Shown here: piece after piece, positions 25,001-37,000 of the stretch
Position numbering within the stretch: position 1 is the first letter of the stretch
How the letters are laid out: every line of letters begins with the position of its first letter
NCBI RefSeq assembly: GCF_003590095.1
Contig: NC_039479.1
Location: 8,370,001-8,434,000 of the forward strand
Direction of reading: 5' to 3'
Source: Trichoplusia ni
Lineage: Eukaryota > Arthropoda > Insecta > Lepidoptera > Noctuidae
Length of the DNA: 64,000 bases
Position numbers and translations under genes: made by a program
Notes under the pieces: model-generated
The model's input: only the letters and a program-made list of their open reading frames with translations
The model's database searches: none
What the model was told of the DNA's origin: nothing

Positions 25001-28000
25001 AGGGTACAATTTAGCTAAACATAACTCGGCCGTTTCAGAAAATAGATAACCGATCGTTGGAGTGATTATAGTGCACGTGCATCCTGTGAGTGAAGATTGA
25101 ATTCGATAAGTTACTAACTTCCATCCAGACGTAGCAGACACGGGTTTAGGTCGGAAGGCCCTCGCCAGCCGCGTACAGATGCGTCCGTACTGACACTCCA
25201 GAGCTTCGCCCAGGCTGGCTATCATCTGCACCACCATAGCGTCGCCCTCCTGCCCACCGCCGCTCTTCATGCCCTCTGTGAAGTGGAATCTGGAACAGAA
25301 TCATAAGTGTAAAGAATTCATGGCCATAATAATTATTTGTTTGAAACAATAAGGCTCTAGACAATCGGACTGCAGTTCAACTGCAATCCAACTGCAATGT
25401 AAAGTATGCAGTTGACTCGACTGTAATAGAACTGGAAAACAACCGTACAGTCCGATTGTAGGTACAATCTATTGAGAGCCATATAGGAGCAGATTATTAC
25501 GACAAATGATTATCATATTATCGCTTAGATACGTAGGTCACTAGGAAAGTTTTGAGATATCGCTAAACTATCCAGAGCATAAGTATCAAACTGTTACCGC
25601 TAATAGCTTGCCTTATTAGTAGCAGGTAGTAAATAAAAAAATAATTCTATCTACCCGTAATAATTTTTTAATAATTTTTAATTAAGTCGAGATGGCAGAG
25701 TTAACGCGACGCGACTTTCAAGCAATAATGTTTTATAATTTCAAGCGAGGTTTGAGTGGTGATGATTGTGTTAGTGAATTAAAATTTGTATTTCAAGAAA
25801 AAGCACCGTCCCGTAGCTCAGTGTATCGGTGGTACAAACAGTTCCAAAGAGGAGATTTTAGCTTGTCTGACGATTTTCGTCCCAGGCGGCCTACTGAAAC
25901 TGTGTCTTTAGAAAACATAGCTGCTGTTAAGAAACTAATTGAAGTAGATAGACATATAACTTATAAACAAATAGAAGAGACCTTGAAGATTAGTGCACCG
26001 TCAATTCACAAAATTTTACACGATCATCTTAAAGTTAAAAAAGTTTGTACGTTGTGGGTACCTCATCTGTTAACAGTTGATCAAATGGAGTGCCGTAAAA
26101 ACTGGTGTCAAAAAATGCTCAATATGTTCGATGGTGGAAAATCACCTTACGTGAATTCTATAGTGACAGGTGATGAATCTTGGCTTTACTATTACGATGT
26201 CAAATCTAAGTCTAAAAACAAGGTATGGATTTTTGAAGATGAGGAACAGCCAACCACCGTCAAACAGTCTCGATCCGTGAAAAAGAAAATGATCGTAGTC
26301 TTCTTCGGTAAAAGGGGCATAATAAAAACTATACGTCTTGATGAACAGAAAACTGTTACCGCAAAATGGTACACAGAAATTTGTTTACCTCAAGTGATTG
26401 AATCTCTTAAAAACCTACGACCCAACTCGCGTCTCGACACTTGGCGACTGCACCACGATAACGCACCTGCACATCGCGCTCAATTAACTCTAGATTTTTT
26501 AAGCAACACTGGGTTAATTTTACTTGAACACCCTCCCTACAGCCCCGACCTTGCACCCTGTGATTTTGGACTGTTCCCGATGATAAAGGATAAACTGAAA
26601 GGACGGAAGTATTCCAACGATGACGAATTAATTCAAGCGTGGCACTTAGCGTGTGAAGAAGTTTCTAAAGAAGTATGGCAGAAAATGTTTGATTGTTGGT
26701 TTCGGCGTATGGAGAAATGTATAGAAGCCAACGGAAATTATTTTGAAAAAAAATGAAGTTCAGGTGCCAAATCTCAAAACTTTCCTAGTGACCTACGTAT
26801 ATTCTACTTTGAGCTTCTATATCTTAATTTTTATTAAAGTCATTGTCGTACCGTATGGGCGTGGCGGGCAGTGCTCGCGGGTCGTTGGGCCCGGGCGGGT
26901 GGCAGAACACTACCTGAAGCGCCAGCAGCAGCGAGCTAAACCGCCGCCCCAATGCGGATACCACGCCGCCCGCCCACCACCACTCATATCTGTGGAGACA
27001 ATTTGAACCTATTATTTATAGAATGTTACATTATAACTAAGACACTGATTTCAGATATCCAAGGAACTTTGAATATAAAATAAGAACAAACTAAACAGAA
27101 AGAGTCATAGATTTAGGTTGAAGAATCTTTGCAATTCAGTGTAAAAAAGACAGTTTACGAGTATTAGTTACTGAATCATACCTGTTACCAGTATACCACA
27201 GTATATAGAGCGCTAGGTAGATGAGTGCGAATAAGGCGAAGCACAGTCCTAGCGCCACATAGGGCGGCGCGCCGATCACGGCTGAGATAGCGGCGACTGA
27301 CAGCGCCACGTGCCACGCCCCCCACGACACCGCCCACGACCACGCCCAGCCGGTCTCACTCCACTGACGGGCGAAGTTCTTCATCTCCTCTGAGGAATTA
27401 CAATCAATCCTTATAAACTATTTTTTAGTTCCATTTGAGGCAAATTTCAATTCTATGTATGGGAGACCTGTCCATCGAGTGATTTAAAATCAAAGGGGTG
27501 TGACGCAACTAAAAATGGCACAGATGTTTAGATTAAAGTATTTTATCAATTACATGGTTTATTAAACTATTAATAGGTAGTATGTTTTAAAAGTACAAAA
27601 CAAAAATTCTACTTTGGCTGCTATTATAGAGGATTGAGTAAATTTATAATTCCTTTACTGCAGCTTCACTGTATAACAATCGGCAAAGACGAATTTTAAG
27701 AATACGATTATGTGTTGCCTATTTATAATTTGCAGGTATAGTTCGAAAAGTAATTTATCATCTAATTTTAAATATTTATTGTTGACTGCGAACACGAGCC
27801 AAGTAACATAGGCGCAACGACTGTTACGATTCCGACCTGCTCAAATGACTCGCAAAATTATTCAATCCCCAACCAAGTGGGTGTGACGCATTGATGATTG
27901 ATTTGTAGACTTGACTCTCAATAGTTCAATTAATAGTCCGCGACAGATTTGCGCGGCGAGAGACTGTGCCAATTCCACCCCGGTTCAGTACCGCATGTTT

Positions 28001-31000
28001 TCTAACTTGAGAATGTCACATATCTGCGTCATAAATGATTACCAATATTGATGACTCATTTATTGATGTATACGATGAAATAATCGAGCACGTGATTTTG
28101 AAAAAAAAACAGTTTTATAGGTGAATTTTGTGATGATGATAATCCGGTTCCTTATGATCAATTCGAGACAAAAGTTTTCCAAATGACGTATAAATGGACT
28201 AAAGTTACAAAAACATAATTTCTCATTTTTAAGATGATAATAAATCTTGTTTACAACAAGAGACAAGTTGTTTTTTCTCTGCGAATTTTATAATGATTCG
28301 CGATAAAATGACCAAATGACTAAGTTTATTCATGATTTCAAATAATTCAAAGCAGTTGCGGTCATGGGAGATAATGTTGTTTTCTTACCTTTTAGTTTAT
28401 TGAGCAAAAACGATTTCCCGGAACCCCATCTCGCGTACAATCCCACTGTGATGGGCACCGACAGGCTAGGCTCCGACAGCATGTCAGCCAGCGCCGCACT
28501 GTACAACTCATATCCTAACATATTCTCATTATCCTCATTAGTATTCAGTTTCCGAGCACCGAATATCTGTCCAAGGATCGTCTTGTTGTAACTCATGTCT
28601 ATATTGTATGGGGTTTCATTCAGCTTGTTAGGCTTATACAACAATTGACTGTTCTTCGGATTTCTTAGAAGTATCTCTACGATTTGCTGTGAAAGAATTA
28701 AAAAATGAATTATAGCATCATGAAAATCGAGTTGATTTGTTTTTATGACTCACTGTTGAGTAATAGGAATCTTAAGGAAAAAGGATTTATTTTCCCATCC
28801 ATGTGTAAACTAGACGTAGGTTTTTATGATGATAATCATAGGCGACTTACTTGAACATGATTTAATTACATACGTTTTACGTAACTGTATATTTTCCTGT
28901 TCAAAATCAAGTTTTGTGATATTATGATTTTCGAAATTGATGTATTTTTCTGGTTTAAATTTTTGCACTGACTACTAATTGATTGAGGAAATTAGTTAAG
29001 TTAATCAAGATTACCTTAATTAACTCCAATATAACTGTCAACTGACGTGAAAGATTGAGTATTGAACTTAAGATTGATTAGTGTCAGCTTTAAAGCTCAA
29101 AATAGGTATTTTATAAGACTACAATCTACATACACTGAATTTGTATCCAAATGTTTCTGAATTTCTTATATCCAACAAAGAACTCATTTTTTCAGTATTT
29201 CTTGAATAGTAGTTTTCTTGTTGGCACTCTTAAAACTCCATTACAACTTGTTGCGTTATGTATACAGTCTAGTTGATTCAGTTGGTTTACCTTAGAGCGC
29301 GCCCTCATGGCGATGTGTAGCGCCGTATCGCCACGGTTGTCGGCCACGTTGACGCGGGCCTTGCGCTCCAACATGAGCTGAACCATCTCCGCGTGGCGAG
29401 ATCTCACCGCACGCATCAGTGGTGTGTCTCCGGTCTGTGTACACAAAATTTACAGAGAAATAAACGTAGGGAAGATATGATTATACAGGGACTGGTGAAA
29501 ACACCTTAACTTAAGACACATCGAAAAGCTTTTGGTAGTTTTTTTTTTATGGTTAGGCAATTTAATACTTTAGCACCTATTTAAGATGAAGTATTTATTA
29601 TTTTATTCGTTATGATCAAGTTCTGGTTATGAGACAGGGGTAATTTCAGCATAATAAATGAACTAAAAGATCAAGTATCATGTAAAATAAAAAATGGATA
29701 TCCCACATAATATTTACAAGGATATCTTGGTTCATAATAATCAACCTCCAGTTCTAGTATTTCATCGATAATGTAGTAGACATATTAAAACAACTAGTAT
29801 ATTACGTAACATACGCTTACGCTTTACTTAATACTATGTAATATGTAACATCAATAACGCAATTATTATTATGTAAAATAAATTGCTCCTACATATGAAT
29901 ATGATATCTTTAGTCATCCGATGACAATTATCATTCACTTGTTTTCATTATGACGGGTTTTTTCTTGTTGTTTTTCCAGTGACGCCAAAGGCCACTTGCG
30001 TAGAAAAATAGCATAGCCAAAGTAAAGGGGAAATCTAGACCTACTTCCATCTAGATTTTCCTAAATCTTCTTTCTTGACATACCTCATCTTGAAACACGT
30101 CTTCACGATGTTAAAAACCCTTTGAATCTCATTTGAATTTCATAATTTATCTAAAAACATTTTGCTCATGACTAATCCAGTTGGCCCGAAACTATTTAGA
30201 CGATTCCAATAAATACGCGTGCTTCAACAAATAACTAATTATGAATTACAAAATTTTCACATTTCATTATGGACAAAGCCTTAAAATTTTAAAATATAAA
30301 AAGAAAACTGACAACAGTAAACAACACACACAGTATATCTAACATAGCAAAATCAACATATACACTTACGATAGTACTATGTTCCAAATCGGGATTGGAA
30401 GCCAGCAATAACTTGAGTATGGACACGTGACCCTTCTCCACGGCCGTGTACACTGGTGTCTTCTTCTCCTTACCCGGGAGGTCCACATCGACGTGTTTCT
30501 TCAGTAAGGCCTCCACTATGTTCTTGTGACCACCCTTTACTGCGTGAATGAGCGGCGTGTCTTTAGATTGATCCTAGAATTTAAGTAATATATATATATA
30601 AATATATGTTTATTTATCGATACAAATAAGTTCGTTGAAATCTGTTGGTTGTTCATTAAGTGTACATAAAAAAAGACAAAATGTAAGCCATATATCACAT
30701 TATATTAAAAACGCTCGGATTACCATTAGTGACTAATCAAGAGGTATAGTAAAAACAAGTCACTACAAGGCGTTATTAAGGAATTAGTCCATTAGCTAAG
30801 GTATTGGAATGTAACCTCAATGATCAGATTTAAATCAAATAGTAACATTACTATCTTAATGATGTATAACCGAAGTGAGACAATTCCAAACTTAGCAATT
30901 GAGTAGCTTTTGCGTGAAAATTCAAAAAATACCATACAGATCAATTTTTAAATTTTGAAAAAAAAAACTACGAGGACTAAGAAGTACAGAGCACATTATT

Positions 31001-34000
31001 TTGAAGAGAAAACACTTCAAAAGTTGTTCTTTTTTACAATCAAGTTTATTATTTTAATTATTTGTATTGTTTACCTGCACGTTAATATAAGCGCTGGAGT
31101 TAATAAGAGCCAAAGCGATATCGTAGTATCCCTCTTTACATGCGATGGCCAGCGCGGTGTAGCCGTCCTTGTCTAGCGCATTGACGTTGGGCTTGTGTTC
31201 CAACAGCATTTGGACTATCTCGAAGTGATTACCTGGGGAAGACAATATTTAAAATATTATTAATGTAAGTATAAATATTTGTTCCTGATTTTTATTCTAG
31301 GTGCTTGTTAGCAGATCTGCGCTTCTGTTGATGTCTAACAGCGATCGTGATGTGCGTTAACATCGAAAATTTAAAATTATTATCTAATATATAAAATTCC
31401 CGTGACACGATGTTAGTTACCGTACTCCTCCGAAACGGTTCGACCGATTTTTATGAAATTTTGTATACATATTGGGTAGGTCTGAGAATAGAACAACATC
31501 TATTTTTCATACCCCAAAGTGCCCTTATCACTTTGGGGTATGAAACTTGCTCACACTAAAAAAATATATTTTATTTTTTGGACGAAATTGTTTGTTTTTA
31601 TTTTTTTTATAATGTGGCATTATAAATACATACAACTAGAAAAAAAAAATATTCGGCAAAACAACGTTTGCTGGGTCAGGTAGTAATGAATAAAAGTTTT
31701 ACAAAAAACGAAATACTGAAACTAAAATAGACATAATTAGATGTTTGTTCTGATGAGATATTCGGTTATTCAAAATGGCCTCCATAATTAACATCACTCT
31801 TAAATGGTAACAGACTGGGTGGAGGCTTTCGAACAAATATCACTGGGAATTCTGGGCAGTTTCACGGGGTCAAAGAACTCATTTGGGCAGCGCGTTTAGT
31901 AGGCCTACCCATACTAAAAATCACTAACTTTCCACTAAAAAGTGAAAAATAAAATTAATTTTGGAAAAAAATAAAAACCGACTTCAAGACTACACTATCA
32001 ATATATACAATTGAACTAAAAAGTATAAAATAATATTTTAATTACAAGCCAAAGAACACTAAAGGAAAATCAACGAAATTATTGATACTAATGCATACTA
32101 TTTACATTTTAAAATCAGTTATTTTTGAGGTCGGTGCCAAATGCGGGCAGACGCGTGAGGGCAGAAGACGCTGTTTTGTGTTATTAATAGATAAATTATT
32201 TTATTGTCTTCTTTTCAATTATCGGTTGTTTTTCAATTATTTATCTAATTTCTTTTTGTGTCATTAATATATTGTTTTTGTTTTGGCTGGCACCGACTCC
32301 AAAAATAACTATAGAATAAAAATATCTAAAGAGCGCGTTTCAAATTCTATCGGTCGAGCCGTTTTCGTAGTTGTAAATTGCATTAATATCGGGTTTGAAG
32401 CTGGCCTGATAATTTCAGCTTGCGGGAAATGTCTCAAAATCGAGTTGCAAAAATCCAACCGAAGCGACAAACAAACTAACAAGAAAGTGAGCGTATAAAA
32501 AAGTGGAAAAAATCAACAAAACTTGGTTACACATTTCCATAATTGAGGCGCTGCTACATTTAGGATTTTTGTCCTAATTCAAGGACAAAATGTATATTTA
32601 TTTAAAGTGGGCGTCAATTAGGATAGGCTTTTGATCCGGCGTGGGTTGTTATTTTTAGATAAAAATGTCCTTAGTAATACAAATATATTATTATGTTCTA
32701 TATTTATCTACTGAGTACACAACGCCACAAATAATGAAACCAAATGAGTAATCCGATATAGAAATACTATTTTAAAACAGTATTTACATACGCCCAAGGT
32801 TTGCCAAATTGGGTATTAAATTACTTGAGTGATTGGCATTTCTCAAAACACATTTCAGCTTAATACCTACAGATAAAGCCTTTAATTCGTTGTACATAGT
32901 CTCTGAAATCCATTTTCGTACCATCTGTAGAGATTGTTGACATACAGACTGTTCAAGAGAAAAGGTATTTTTGGAAATAGTTTAAGTCAGGCAAAACAAA
33001 AATTCATTAATTTCAATTACGTAAAATGTAAATCGATAAATGACAATTGCCGTAACCACCTCTATCCTGTGACCTTTGCAGAATTAGAAGAAAATAATAG
33101 ATCGATTGGAGCTGACACCCAGCTACATTCAATGAGACATTACACTAGACTAAAGGGACATCAGTGACATCAGCATCACAAAAAAAATAGCTTACCATGT
33201 GTAGCCTGCAACAGTGGAGTCCAGCAGTACATGCCGGCGGTGTTAGGATCAGCTCCCGCCCTCAGTAAGGCCGCGCAGGACGTGACGTCACCGGCGCGCG
33301 CGGCCCACGTGAGCGCGGACGTCGCGTACTTGTCGCACGAATTGGCGCGCGCGCCCGCCGCCAGGAGGCGCTGGACGACACCGCTGTGCTTGCGGCCCGC
33401 CGCCCATACTAACGAGCTAGAAGACAAAGACGCTAGAAGACAAGCTAGGATAACATAATATATAATACTGAAATTATACACCGCAATTTACAGGGAATGA
33501 CCCATGTAAGTGAACAGTTTGAGATGGATTGCGAACTTCAGTTAATGAGGTTAGGATAAATATTTCACATAAAACAAAATTGGTAATCTTTTATGCGAAG
33601 GCATCATATATATTATTATAGCAAGATTTCCACACAATGATTTGGAAATACAATCCAAATAAGGACGTCAAACCTCACTTCATTATTGGGAGCTCTTAAC
33701 ACTAATCAACATATTATATTATGTTGTGTATATTACAGTTCCTCCCATTGTTAAACAAAAATATGCAATAACTTTGTGTGAATTAGACATGGAATTAACC
33801 GCAAACTGATATTTGTACGATTATTGTTGGACACAACAATCTTGTTCGGTATTAACCTGTATAGTGTATTCACCACAAATGTATGTCTGCAAAATTTTGT
33901 ACTTAACGCTATAATAGCAAAGATTTTTGGTATCACCTTTATCCGAAATTAAATTCTAGACTTTATGTGCTTGAATTAAGGTTTAAATTGCTTATTACTA

Positions 34001-37000
34001 TACTATACTATGAACATACTTGATGTTATAATTCCCGTGTGCATGTACGTCGGCTCCCTTTTCAAGTAATAGTGATACAACTTCTTCATGGCCCTTGTAT
34101 GCTGCCCAAAGCATCGGCGTCCACCCACCCTGTGGAAATATGGGGACATGTCAATAAATAAATATATAAAAACAGGATAAGTGCGAGTTGGACTACACTA
34201 AGTGTAGCAATTTGTTTTTAAGACAGAAATATCCTGCTGAATATGATCACCAATCCAATTTATGACCGTAACACGTACTCTATGATTTAGTTTTAGCCTC
34301 AATTCACACCATAATCTGCTAAACTATCGCATGACTTAGCTACCACGATAATAAACAGGCTGGTGAGAGAAGGTTTAACTCCGGAGCCTTAGTAACTTCC
34401 ACTTTACCGAAATGTCACGTAAACAAAAATCATTTAAAGTTAACAAGTGTCGCTGCAAAACATTTTTTTCATTGTTCTCTCAATATTGTAACACCAATAT
34501 GCTACGGTAAACAGAACAAATGTTTAAGTATTTTTAAGAATTAACAACCTACACAATTCGAGTAATTTCTTCCTTATTGCATTTGACTCAATAATTTTAT
34601 TATAATAATGAATTACGTGTGATGGTGAGTTACTATGCTTTGAATCATTGAAATTGGATTTTAGAAAAAAAAAAGTCAAGGTCATTATTGTATTATATGG
34701 TACCAATGTTCTTTGTTGATGAAACTGTCTACCGTCAAAACTGATATACTATTATTCTTATTATTATATAATATTAAGAATAATAATACACAGTGGTGTA
34801 TGGAGAATTGTGAGAATGTATTATTGAAATCACCTTCCTCATTCGTTTTTGGTGTAATCAATTTGTTTATTTTACTTTACGCGGCTGTTACAACCAATCA
34901 CATTAATATATTGCAATCTTACTAAAATCTGGAGGAATATATAAAGAATATTCTTGAATCTGTTTACTAAATATATATAAAGCAAAAGAGGTTTTTGGTT
35001 TGATTGATCGCGCGAATATCAGGAACTACTTAATTTGAAAAATCAATCAAGGAAACCTATATAACCTCACTCGAACTAATAGAAAACCGAAGGAAGATGC
35101 GATATTCGATTATTTGTCATAAACACACTATTATAACAGACCAAAAGAACATACATACAGAATAGGTAATTAACTAACCTTGTTTGAGGACAACAATAAA
35201 TTGCATTTCTAATATTGCCGTTGTTTTATCTCTTTGATAAGATAGTATGGATGTGTATAACTATTGGTAGTTGTTGACCTCGTGTAGGCCTCTAAAGAAC
35301 GTCATAAGAAGACATATTCCCGTGAGGGGCTTTATATTTTTAAAACCGAAATAAATTCACAGTTCATTTTAATTAGTGGTATTACAAATTTTGTTGAATT
35401 TTTTGAGTGAATTTTATTTAGTCAGTTTATGTATTATTATAAATATATTATTATATATATATTGTTATAAATTTTATATTACGTTTGTTTTGTTTATTAA
35501 TAGTTTATTCTTTGATGTAACTAAGTTTCTCATGTTTATACTTAAGCTGGTTTGTTTTTCTAGTTTATATTATGTTTTTCTTATTATTTGAAATTTCACG
35601 TCTATGTTAATGTAATTGGTGTCTCTATCGTTTTAACATAAATAAATAAATAAATGTATGTACAAAGAGACATGTCTTTCAATCTCATATTTATAAAAAA
35701 AAATCTGATATTAAATTTGTGATACAACTTCTTTTATCAAACACCCATTGAACTTTAAACCAGCAGATTAATATAAGAAAACAAAGCTAAAGAATTGAAC
35801 TTTGATTCATGAAAACGTTCCTAGTGAGTTACATTAGCGAGTCAAATAAAAATCAACGGATTTAATAATAACGTAAATCCTGACCCCAATTCGGTTTGGC
35901 CTCACGCTATTAATACCTTCCCTTTAAACTATAACTTCAAATATCCTAATAAATAACCAATTTAAATCTTGATCAACCAAAACAATCGTGTTATGTAATT
36001 TTCTATATAATAAAATTCCTAAGATTATCAGCAGATGTGTGGATTAAAAGTGTGTTAAGTAAATATTATTATGTACTCAATTTAACTCTACAGATATTAA
36101 TTGGTTGGTATTTTTTACTTCAGTAAAATAGCTGAAATACTAAAAATGTGTGAATTTTAATATCAGTAATGTTAGAGTCTACATATACAAGCGATTTGTT
36201 TTTGAGCGATTAGTTCTGGCTGGACAAACACATTATATTTTAGCCAGATTTTAGAATGTGTTTGGATTGTGTTTGGATGTCAGTGACATCTTGGCAGAGA
36301 TCCACGTCAAGTATAAATATATACTAATTTTCAGTACACAGTCCAGAATACATTTTGGTCATTGCTCTATTATAAATATTTAGGTTACATATTGTGCATG
36401 TGCAACAATGCACTTTAAAAAAACCGGAAAAAGAACTTGTCATTTCTGTTGTGGTGATGTGTTTCAGTCGCTGCTAACACAAATGTACGATGAATGACAG
36501 ATATCTTAGTCTTGAAGTCAGACAGACCGTAAACATCTGTCAAAATTCAATTTTAAACGTTTCAAAATCATTGTTCAATATAAAGCGAACCGCCTAACTA
36601 ATTGCATCGTGTTTGTGTTCATATGAATCATATTGAACACGTGCCATATTGTTTAAAAACGTGTCACAATGCAGACGCAATTAAATTCGAGAAACACCTG
36701 TTCCGAACGGTTATTTTGACTGGGAGTTAACGAACTCAGCCCTTTCTGCATCATTTATGATTTTATTCATTAAAATTAATGAGCAACGTCCACGGTCAAA
36801 CACCCATCTGAGATTATAAGTGGGATCACTAATATATATATGGCAAAATTTATTGAAATCATAGCAATGCGAACACATGACAATTTACATCTAGAAGTCT
36901 AGACGATGAAATTATCATTATTACTCTATTCACTGATTTGTAATCTATTTTACGATGACCATTCTACATACTAATTTTGTTTTATCATTAAACAGACCAT

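Noticed and set aside
25692..26756. A host SETMAR-like histone methyltransferase gene
   Set aside because: No SET domain. The frame is bounded by mariner inverted repeats and TA duplications, so it is a transposase.
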